Source: Clostridium peptidivorans (GTDB lineage: Bacteria > Bacillota > Clostridia > Clostridiales > Clostridiaceae). Taken from it: a stretch of DNA of 64,000 nt. Position 1 is the stretch's first letter. Each line of letters begins with the position of its first letter. The stretch lies in contig NZ_OAOD01000003.1 of NCBI RefSeq assembly GCF_900205925.1, positions 219,063 through 283,062 on the forward strand. The letters run 5' to 3'. Made by a program: the position numbers and the translations under genes. The notes under the pieces are model-generated. The model did no database searches, was not told the origin of the DNA, and worked only from the letters and a program-made list of their open reading frames with translations. This document shows, one piece after another, positions 7,636 to 14,625 of this stretch.

Positions 7636-8718
7636 ATGGTAAAGATTAAGAGAAAGATTAGGAAAAAATTTAGTATATTATTTTTGGGTGCAATATTATC
7701 ACTTTCAGTGCAAACTATGATATTATATTATTTAAATAATTTTTATTTTACAAACGATACACAGCTTACCTTTAAAGAAGTAAGCTTAAAGCCTGTTGTA
7801 TCAGCTAACGTGGAAATTAAACTTGACCCGGATGCTAAAAATATTACCTTGTCGCCTAGTGGAAAATATTGCTCATATTATTCAGAGAAAAAAATAAATA
7901 TAATTAGTTTAGTTGATGGGAGCAAAAACTCATTAAATTTAGACAAAGATCTAGAAAATTATCATTTCAAGTGGCATAATACTGAAGATAAACTGATTAT
8001 CTCTGAAAAGACAATTGCAAGTAATAAAGCAGGTATAAAGATATATACCTACAACACTAAAAATAACTCTAAACAAGAAGCTTTAAATTATAATAACGAA
8101 AGTGAAATTTACAAATTACCAGCATCAAATGCAGTTGTAGCTGGAATTGAGTTAAATACAATGAATACTATTATGTATCTTAAGGTATCAACCCTTTACG
8201 GAAAATGTTACCTTGAAAGACTTGATATATCAGGTGGCATGCATAAACTTCACATTAATGCAACAAGAGTAGGTAATTTTTTTGTTTTAAAACAAAAGGA
8301 TGAGCTAATATATGAAAATCTTAATGATAACAAGATATATATGACGGATAAATCTAAAAATAGACAAATAGAAATTGATGGCTGTGGAAAACTCAAGCTT
8401 CTATATGTTGATAAAAGTGATACTGCTTTTATTGGAGAATTACAAAATAATATGATTACAAAAATTTATAAAAGGAGTTTTGATGAAACTTATGAGGAAA
8501 ATAATTGGAATAGGTTAAGTCTTGAAAATCCTATTTCAGAAGATAATTTGCATATATTGAACTCTGGCAATGTATATGTAATTGATAATCTTAAGGGTAC
8601 TGTCCAAAATATTCAGGATAAAACTAAAGTGACTTTCAAAGGTGATTTTATAGCTATGAATGACAACATAATACTTTCATCCTATGAAGAAAAGCTTATT
8701 GCAACTCCATTAAAGTAA
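7636..8718 (+). CDS. Membrane-anchored protein with beta-propeller-like repeats
   Basis: 360 aa. A basic N-terminus (VKIKRKIRKKF) precedes one membrane segment (~14-34). The outside part contains TolB-like blade phrases: ITLSPSGKYCSYYSEKKINIISLVDGS, then FKWHNTEDKLIISE, and later repeats of strand-turn-strand character. This suggests a degenerate propeller that binds a ligand or partner, with no catalytic motif visible. It is co-transcribed with the glycosidase (11-bp gap) and followed by the kinase gene, so it may be a sensor accessory or wall-binding partner. No family name can be given. Confidence 0.55.
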   Translation: MVKIKRKIRKKFSILFLGAILSLSVQTMILYYLNNFYFTNDTQLTFKEVSLKPVVSANVEIKLDPDAKNITLSPSGKYCSYYSEKKINIISLVDGSKNSLNLDKDLENYHFKWHNTEDKLIISEKTIASNKAGIKIYTYNTKNNSKQEALNYNNESEIYKLPASNAVVAGIELNTMNTIMYLKVSTLYGKCYLERLDISGGMHKLHINATRVGNFFVLKQKDELIYENLNDNKIYMTDKSKNRQIEIDGCGKLKLLYVDKSDTAFIGELQNNMITKIYKRSFDETYEENNWNRLSLENPISEDNLHILNSGNVYVIDNLKGTVQNIQDKTKVTFKGDFIAMNDNIILSSYEEKLIATPLK

Positions 8719-8775
8719 TCAGTATAACTAAAGTATAAAATATATTCTTAAAATAACTAGGATAAAGGTGAAAAA

Positions 8776-10218
8776 ATGAAGTTTTGGAAGAAGATATTTA
8801 TCTACTCAATGACATTGTTCTTAATAATATTCAATGGTGCCGGAATATTTATCATAGAAAATATTCATAAAAGAAGTCTTGATAGAACTATAAAAGCTGC
8901 CATTGATGAGCATAAAGTAATAGAGGGTACGCTGTATCTTAATACAGATTCTATACAATATACAGCTCCTGCTTCACAGAAGAAGCTCAAAGACTGGCTG
9001 ACTTTAGTTGTAACAGGATACATTGGCAATGATGTTATAGGACAAGACAGTTTAGAGCTATATGATGACAATAACAACTTGCTTTTTTCTAGATCAAATC
9101 AAAATATGAACATAGCAAGAGATGAAATAAATAATGCAAAGTTAAATGAACGCCTTTTTACTGTTAGGGAAATCAATAAAGACCACTACTTATTTATTAG
9201 TTCTAAATTCATTTTGCAAAATAGTACAATTAAACTTGTGTTAACTAAAGATATTAATTCTATTTATGATGAACGAGCACAAAATTACAATCTATTTTTT
9301 ATGCTAGATGGATTAGTCTTTGTTTTACTAGCCCTTGGAATGTATTTAATTGTAAAAGGAACTACAAAGCCTATATCCAAGCTAAGTGAAGCCTCTAAAG
9401 AAATAGCATATGGAAATTATTCAAAAAGAGTAGAGACTAAAAATAAAAAAGATGAAGTAGGTCTTTTAGCTGAAAATTTTAATATAATGGCTCAAGCTAC
9501 AGAGGATAAAATAGAGGAGCTTAAAAATTTGAATAGTGCTAAACAGAGGTTTATTGACAGTTTAACCCATGAGCTTAAAACCCCTCTTACTTCTATAATT
9601 GGATATTCAGATTTGCTAATTAAGGGGAATATAAATGAAGATATTAGGTTCACAGCATTAAATTATATTAATTCTGAATCTAAAAGACTAGAGAAGCTTA
9701 ATAATACTCTGTTAAAGCTTATACTAATTAAGCAAGAAGAATTAAGGGTTGAAAAACTATCTTTAAAAGATTGCGTTATAAATGCTTATACTAGCCTAAG
9801 CTATAAAATAGAAAATAAAAATTTAAAGATTAAATTTGATATGAAAGATATTAAAATATCTGGCGATAAGCAGCTTATTGTAGTCCTTTTTATAAATATC
9901 TTAGATAATGCCATAAAAACTTCCGAGAATAATGGAGTTGTTAAAATCAAAGGAGACTTCTTAGAAAATTCATCCACCTATCAATTAAGCTTTAAAGATT
10001 ATGGTGTTGGTATACCTAAAGAAGACTTAAATAAAATTAAAGAGCCTTTTTATATGGTGGATAAGGCTAGGGATAGAGCTAAAAGCGGAGTTGGTTTAGG
10101 GCTAGCTATATGTGAGGAAATATGCATGCTGTATAAATTAGAGTTGTCTATTGAGAGTGAACTTAACAAGGGGACAGAGGTGTTTATTAGTTTCTTTAAG
10201 GAGAGTATTATATCATGA
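8776..10218 (+). CDS. Two-component sensor histidine kinase
   Basis: 480 aa. Membrane segments at ~8-29 and ~173-193 flank an extracellular sensor domain of about 140 residues. A HAMP linker (~194-246) leads to HisKA with the phospho-acceptor H265 in DSLTHELKTPLTS. The ATPase domain shows the N box (NILDNAIKTS), G1 (DYGVGI) and G2 (GVGLGLAI), all intact. It should autophosphorylate in response to an envelope signal and pass phosphate to the regulator at 10879. The stop overlaps the start of the lipoprotein gene by 4 bp (ATGA), indicating coupled translation. The order kinase, lipoprotein, regulator is less common than regulator first. Confidence 0.92.
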   Translation: MKFWKKIFIYSMTLFLIIFNGAGIFIIENIHKRSLDRTIKAAIDEHKVIEGTLYLNTDSIQYTAPASQKKLKDWLTLVVTGYIGNDVIGQDSLELYDDNNNLLFSRSNQNMNIARDEINNAKLNERLFTVREINKDHYLFISSKFILQNSTIKLVLTKDINSIYDERAQNYNLFFMLDGLVFVLLALGMYLIVKGTTKPISKLSEASKEIAYGNYSKRVETKNKKDEVGLLAENFNIMAQATEDKIEELKNLNSAKQRFIDSLTHELKTPLTSIIGYSDLLIKGNINEDIRFTALNYINSESKRLEKLNNTLLKLILIKQEELRVEKLSLKDCVINAYTSLSYKIENKNLKIKFDMKDIKISGDKQLIVVLFINILDNAIKTSENNGVVKIKGDFLENSSTYQLSFKDYGVGIPKEDLNKIKEPFYMVDKARDRAKSGVGLGLAICEEICMLYKLELSIESELNKGTEVFISFFKESIIS

Positions 10219-10853
10219 AAAAGTCATTTGAAATTCTTGCTTTAGTATTATTGATGGTTGTTTTTTTAACCGGCTGTACTAAAACCTTTGATCACTATGA
10301 AGACAAGTTATATTCTGAAAAGACTGTATTTAGTGATAAAGATTTAAATACTAAGGCGACAAATGTAGTTACAAGGCAAAATGCTATAAAAAAGACACTG
10401 GATGTATTTGATAAAGGTTTGAATATTAAAATAGACAGAACAAAATTTACAGAAAATATAAAGCTTGTTAAAAATGATAGAACGGGCAGTTTACTATGGC
10501 AAATAAGCTGGGTTAAAGGTTATGGAGACACGCTTTATAGATGCGTTTTAGACTCATCTACTGGAGAAATTGTAGAAATCCAATGGTTTAACCACTCAAA
10601 CTTAAATTCAAACAAAGTTGCTGTATCTAAACTATCAGATTTGGAAATTAAAAATTTAATAGAACCTCTGCTTAAGCAATTAGAAATTGATGTTAAAGAC
10701 TATACGATCATTCCAATATCAAGTTATGAGTACAATACCTACATGGATATTATATTATATAATAAGAAAAGCCACAAAGAAGAATATATTATAACTATTG
10801 ATCTAGTCAATAAAATAGTTGATAGATTTGTAAAATTAGATAAGCAATTATAA
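10215..10853 (+). CDS. Lipoprotein of the sensor operon, PepSY-like
   Basis: 212 aa. The signal sequence ends in a lipobox (VFLTGC), so Cys21 would be lipidated and the protein held on the outer face of the membrane. The body has two similar halves; LLWQISWVKGYGDTLYRCVLDSSTGEIVEI resembles PepSY-type strands, a fold found in inhibitors and sensors at the cell surface. It lies between the kinase and its regulator and is translationally coupled to the kinase, so it probably modulates sensing. The PepSY link is a pattern resemblance only. Confidence 0.65.
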   Translation: MKKSFEILALVLLMVVFLTGCTKTFDHYEDKLYSEKTVFSDKDLNTKATNVVTRQNAIKKTLDVFDKGLNIKIDRTKFTENIKLVKNDRTGSLLWQISWVKGYGDTLYRCVLDSSTGEIVEIQWFNHSNLNSNKVAVSKLSDLEIKNLIEPLLKQLEIDVKDYTIIPISSYEYNTYMDIILYNKKSHKEEYIITIDLVNKIVDRFVKLDKQL

Positions 10854-10878
10854 TAAATTGAACAGGAGAAAAGTAATT

Positions 10879-11532
10879 ATGAAAAGAATTCTAGTAGTAG
10901 AGGATGATAAAGCAATATGTGATTTAATATCCATAAATCTTGAGATCGTAGGATATAAAGTATATAAGGCTAGTGATGGTTATCTTGCAAAAAAGCTTGT
11001 AGAAGAAAAAAGCCTTGACCTTATTCTTCTTGATGTAATGCTTCCGAAGATTGATGGCTTTACTCTAATATCTCAAATTAAAAATAAAAACATACCAACC
11101 ATATTTGTTACTGCTAAAGAATCAGTACTGGATAGGGTTATGGGACTACGGTTAGGTGCTGATGATTATATAGTGAAACCTTTTGAAATAATAGAACTTA
11201 TAGCTAGAATAGAAGCTGTCCTAAGAAGATATGATGCATCACCGCAAAATTTCATCTTTAAAAATATAGAAGTATTTTATGACCAAAGAATAGTAAAGCT
11301 AGATGGGGAGTTAATTGAATTAACTTATAAGGAATTTGACCTTTTAATGTTATTTATACAAAATAAAAATATTGCTCTTTCCAGAGATCAAATTCTTGAG
11401 AAGGTGTGGGGATTTGACTATGCAGGGGAAACTAGAACTGTAGATATTCACGTACAAAGACTTAGGGATAAGCTTAACCTAAAAGATGATATAAAGACAG
11501 TTTTCAAAGTAGGTTATAGGCTTGAAGGTTAA
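10879..11532 (+). CDS. OmpR/VanR-type response regulator
   Basis: 217 aa from the ATG at 10879, which has AGGAG at 10864-10868; the TTG at 10858 lies upstream of that RBS. Receiver domain: acidic pair EDD near the start, phospho-acceptor Asp in LLDVMLPKIDG, Thr in FVTAKES, Lys in IVKPFE. C-terminal winged helix: LTYKEFDLLMLF, RTVDIHVQRLRDKL, FKVGYRLEG. It is the partner of the kinase at 8776. The direct repeats at 5651/5662 and 6519/6530 have the spacing expected for an OmpR-family dimer and are its likely targets. Confidence 0.92.
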   Translation: MKRILVVEDDKAICDLISINLEIVGYKVYKASDGYLAKKLVEEKSLDLILLDVMLPKIDGFTLISQIKNKNIPTIFVTAKESVLDRVMGLRLGADDYIVKPFEIIELIARIEAVLRRYDASPQNFIFKNIEVFYDQRIVKLDGELIELTYKEFDLLMLFIQNKNIALSRDQILEKVWGFDYAGETRTVDIHVQRLRDKLNLKDDIKTVFKVGYRLEG

Positions 11533-11602
11533 AATAGAAGTATATAAATATTATCTAATTAAATGAAGGCATTTTAGCATAGGCGTAATGCCCAAAATAA
11601 TC

Positions 11603-11622
11603 CGGCTTCTAGACTTAGTCGC
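11603..11622 (+). repeat. Copy 2 of 20-nt motif preceding a terminator
   Basis: CGGCTTCTAGACTTAGTCGC, 19 of 20 identical to 5399-5418, followed by TGAAAA and the hairpin at 11629-11658. A small GGCATT/AATGCC hairpin lies just upstream (about 11568-11592). Confidence 0.7.
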
Positions 11623-11628
11623 AATATG

Positions 11629-11658
11629 AAAAGCATCAGGTTAACGCCTGATGCTTTT
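11629..11658 (+). terminator. Strong intrinsic terminator
   Basis: Perfect 12-bp stem AAAAGCATCAGG (11629-11640) with its complement at 11647-11658, loop TTAACG, then GCATTTT. It ends the two-component operon or a small RNA starting after it. Confidence 0.85.
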
Positions 11659-11738
11659 GCATTTTATAAATTTGACACTGTATCTCTTATACACTCTGTC
11701 TTAATTGAAATATCTATTTTGAGATAGTCATGAAAATG

Positions 11739-11885
11739 TTAATCTTTCTTCATAGCCATTAAATAATAGTCAGTTCCAAATTCAGTATTAAATTGATTTT
11801 CTACTTCCCTAATTCTTTTTTCTTGTTGTTCTTGCAAAGGAGCAAGGGCAAGATTTTTGTTAGAGTTTGTATTGTTATTATTCAT
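11739..11885 (-). CDS. Small hypothetical protein (48 aa)
   Basis: 48 aa, reading from ATG at 11885 to TAA at 11739, with a good RBS (GAGGTGATAAATATG). It starts with an Asn-rich stretch (MNNNNTNSNKN), then ALAPLQEQQEKRIREVENQF and ends FGTDYYLMAMKKD. It is charged, without membrane segment or cysteines, and likely has one helix. The RBS, spacing and clean frame support a real gene. It lies downstream of mscL on the same strand, about 65 bp away. No function is known to me. Confidence 0.6.
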   Translation of the reverse strand: MNNNNTNSNKNLALAPLQEQQEKRIREVENQFNTEFGTDYYLMAMKKD

Positions 11886-11951
11886 ATTTATCACCTCATA
11901 CTTAATTGTTTCCATGAGATTTGATAAATATGTATTATTAGATTATGAATT

Positions 11952-12365
11952 TTAATTTGTTATGTCCTGTTTTTTTAATAAATCTCTTATTTCTGTTAAT
12001 AACTGAATATCAGCTGGAGGAGTAGGCGGTTCTGCAGGCGTAACTTCTTCAGCTTTTTCACGTCTAAATTTATTTAATGTCTTTACAACCACAAAAATAG
12101 AAAATGCAATTATTAAAAAATCAACTATGTTTTGTATAAATTGTCCATAATTTAAAGTTACAGCAGGCTTGGCACCCTCTGCAACTTTTAAAGTTGTATT
12201 AAGATATGTAAAATTAACTCCTCCAGTTAACACACCTATAATAGGCATTACAATGTCATTTACCAATGAAGAAACTATTTTATTAAAGGCGCCACCTATG
12301 ATAACACCTACTGCTAAATCTACTACGTTTCCTTTCATAGCAAATTCTTTAAACTCTTTTAGCAT
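11952..12365 (-). CDS. mscL: Large-conductance mechanosensitive channel
   Basis: 137 aa, normal length. The N-terminal amphipathic helix and TM1 ([31 protein letters not shown]) carry the gate motif, with the periplasmic-side loop in the middle, TM2 ([14 protein letters not shown], [18 protein letters not shown]) and a C-terminal helix bundle ([11 protein letters not shown]). MscL opens at high membrane tension to release solutes after osmotic downshock; it works as a homopentamer in the cytoplasmic membrane. It is preceded by GGAGTG and stands alone, divergent from the gene at 12532. Confidence 0.96.
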   Translation of the reverse strand: MLKEFKEFAMKGNVVDLAVGVIIGGAFNKIVSSLVNDIVMPIIGVLTGGVNFTYLNTTLKVAEGAKPAVTLNYGQFIQNIVDFLIIAFSIFVVVKTLNKFRREKAEEVTPAEPPTPPADIQLLTEIRDLLKKQDITN

Positions 12366-12485
12366 TTAATCACTCCTTGAAATAGCTTTAAGTTATAGGT
12401 ATATTATATTTAAACTAAGAAATATAGTCAAAGTTAACTCGTTAATTAACATAATTTACACTATAACATCTTGATATATGAAAAT

Positions 12486-12517
12486 CATCTCATTATAATA
12501 TATTTTATAATGGGATG
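12486..12517. promoter_or_regulatory. Inverted repeat over putative -10
   Basis: CATC-T-CATTATAA is mirrored by TTATAATG-G-GATG around a short TATA centre (about 13 bp paired with one wobble). A TATAAT at 12494-12499 lies in the left arm, and the gene at 12532 follows. It could be an operator or a 5'-UTR hairpin. Confidence 0.4.
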
Positions 12518-12531
12518 TACAAGGAGGAAAT

Positions 12532-13491
12532 ATGAATTTTATTGGATATAGAACATTAAAAACTGCAGTAGGTGCATTTTTAGCCATGGTTATAGCAAGG
12601 GAATTAGGACTAAAGTATTCAGTAGCTGCAGGAATTATCACTATTTTAAGTATACAAACAACTAAAAGACAGTCATTAGAGGTTGCTATTAAGAGAGTTA
12701 TAGCATCCATACTTGCCTTAGGTATTGCATTTATAGCTTTTAATATATTAGGATATAATGAAATAACTTTTGGAATTTTTATATTGATTTTTATACCTTT
12801 AACAGTAAAGTTTAAAGCAGAAGAGGGTATAGTTGTAAGTTCTGTACTTGTGACTCATTTGTTAGTGGAAAAGTCCACAGATATTTATTGGATGAGAAAT
12901 GAACTAGCCCTTATGCTTATAGGAATCGGAGTAGCGTTGATATTAAATCTTTATATGCCAAGTATAGAATCTCAAATAAAAAAAGATCAAGTTTATATTG
13001 AAAAAACTATGAAAGATATTTTTATGAAGATGGCTGAGGCAATGAGAGGGGAAAAAACGGATATAGGAAACAAACATTTAATTAAAAGTTTCGAAAAAAG
13101 ATTAGATAGTGCTAGATTACGCGCCTATGATAATTTAAATAACTATTTTACCAAAGATATGAGTTATTATGTGAAATATATGGAAATGAGAATAAGACAA
13201 TTTGAAGTTATAAAAAGAATGGTAGGAAGTTTTAGAAGGTTTTTTGAAACCTATGAACAAACAATCATGATGGCAGATTTTACAGAAAAGGTAGCACGTT
13301 CAATATATGAAGAAAATACAGCAGAAAAGCTTTTAAAAGATTTATATAAATTGAAAAGTGACTTTAGAAGCATGGAACTTCCTAGTACACGTGAGGAATT
13401 CGAAAATAGAGCATCTCTCTTTGAATTTTTAGATGATATGGAACATTTTTTAAAGATAAAACGTAAGTTTAAAAGAAAGATGAGGAGCTAG
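12532..13491 (+). CDS. Aromatic acid exporter-like membrane protein (ArAE/FUSC family)
   Basis: 319 aa. Residues ~1-145 hold about six close-packed hydrophobic segments with the family opening (IGYRTLKTAVGAFLAMVIA, ITILSIQTTKRQSLEVAIKRV). Residues ~150-319 form a soluble helical domain (ArAE_1 C-terminal type; ENRASLFEFLDDMEHFLKIKRK). The family is related to efflux proteins of aromatic acids such as E. coli AaeB, but Gram-positive members have no proven substrate. GGAGG at 12521-12526 sets the start. It is monocistronic and ends 9 bp from the convergent serine dehydratase gene. Confidence 0.8.
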   Translation: MNFIGYRTLKTAVGAFLAMVIARELGLKYSVAAGIITILSIQTTKRQSLEVAIKRVIASILALGIAFIAFNILGYNEITFGIFILIFIPLTVKFKAEEGIVVSSVLVTHLLVEKSTDIYWMRNELALMLIGIGVALILNLYMPSIESQIKKDQVYIEKTMKDIFMKMAEAMRGEKTDIGNKHLIKSFEKRLDSARLRAYDNLNNYFTKDMSYYVKYMEMRIRQFEVIKRMVGSFRRFFETYEQTIMMADFTEKVARSIYEENTAEKLLKDLYKLKSDFRSMELPSTREEFENRASLFEFLDDMEHFLKIKRKFKRKMRS

Positions 13492-13500
13492 CATTAGCTC

Positions 13501-14376
13501 CTATTTCAAAACTTGCTGTTTTAATCTTTGTCCTGTAGGAGTATCAGCAATGCCCCCTAGAGCTGTTTCTCTAAGTTCCATAGGAAGCTGCCTTCCAACC
13601 TTATACATAGCTGCAATGGTTTCGTCAAAAGGGATAACACTTTTAATGCCTGCCATAACCATGTCTGCAGAAGTTAGAGCATTTACAACTCCATTTGCAT
13701 TTCTTAGGGCACAAGGAACTTCTACAAGTCCTGCAACTGGATCGCATACAAGTCCCATTATATTTTGAATACAAATGGTGGATGAATGTAAGCTTTGGCT
13801 AGGAGTACCTCCCATCATTTCAACTATTGCTGCAGAAGCCATAGCAGCAGCTGATCCACATTCTGCTTGACATCCTCCTTCAGCTCCAGATACGCTGGCA
13901 TTTTTAGCTATAATTACTCCTACTGCTGAGGCTGTAAATAGAGCTTTTATCATATCGTCTTCATTTTTATTTAGCTTTTCGCCAGCAGATATTATAGCTG
14001 CTGGAAGTATTCCACAGGAGCCTGCGGTAGGACATGCAACTATTTTACCCATAGCAGCATTTACCTCAGAAGAAGAAAGTGCACGGGCCATAGCTTTAGT
14101 TGTAAACTCTCCTGTAAGACTTGAACCACCTTGAGAATATTTATAAAGCCTATAAGCATCACCGCCAATAAGGCCACTTACAGATATTACTTCTGTATGA
14201 AGAGCTTCATTTGATGAGTTTATCATGACTTGAAAGTTTTTTCTCATTCTTTCAAATATAATATCCGATGAAAATCCACTTTCGTCACTTTCGGCTTCTA
14301 AGGCATACTCCCATATGCTTATATTTTTTTCTTCACATACTTTAATTAATTCTTCACCAGTATTTACAAACATCAT
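13501..14376 (-). CDS. sdaAA: L-serine dehydratase, iron-sulfur-dependent, alpha subunit
   Basis: 291 aa, the usual size for the separate alpha subunit. Conserved phrases CPTAGSCGILPA, GAEGGCQAECGSA and IMGLVCDPVAGLVEVPC carry the cysteines that hold the oxygen-sensitive [4Fe-4S] cluster. The enzyme converts L-serine to pyruvate and ammonia in the cytoplasm. In most clostridia and bacilli, sdaAB (beta) is adjacent; here the flanking genes are unrelated, so the beta subunit must be elsewhere or absent. AAAGGAG precedes two successive ATG codons and either could be the start. Confidence 0.95.
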   Translation of the reverse strand: MMFVNTGEELIKVCEEKNISIWEYALEAESDESGFSSDIIFERMRKNFQVMINSSNEALHTEVISVSGLIGGDAYRLYKYSQGGSSLTGEFTTKAMARALSSSEVNAAMGKIVACPTAGSCGILPAAIISAGEKLNKNEDDMIKALFTASAVGVIIAKNASVSGAEGGCQAECGSAAAMASAAIVEMMGGTPSQSLHSSTICIQNIMGLVCDPVAGLVEVPCALRNANGVVNALTSADMVMAGIKSVIPFDETIAAMYKVGRQLPMELRETALGGIADTPTGQRLKQQVLK

Positions 14377-14575
14377 TAAAACTCCTTTGCAGTAAATTGT
14401 AAAGCAATTTAATTTAGTATCCAGTCGCTAATCTCTAGCAACTACCGTATAAAATAACTTGAAACTTTTATAGAATTATAGAAATTGCTCTGTATTTTTA
14501 TTATATCCTAAAAACAATAAAATGGTGGAGTTAAATATAAAATATCTTTGAATCTATTGTTATAAACAAGAAACA

Positions 14576-14600
14576 GAAAGCCACCTATTAGGTGACTTTC
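14576..14600 (-). terminator. Terminator of the CWB2 gene
   Basis: GAAAG-C-CACCT (14576-14586) pairs with AGGTG-A-CTTTC (14590-14600) with one mismatch and a 3-nt loop. Read on the minus strand it follows the stop of 14626-16806 and runs into a T-rich stretch. Confidence 0.65.
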
Positions 14601-14625
14601 ATTCAAAACTATGATTTACAACATA

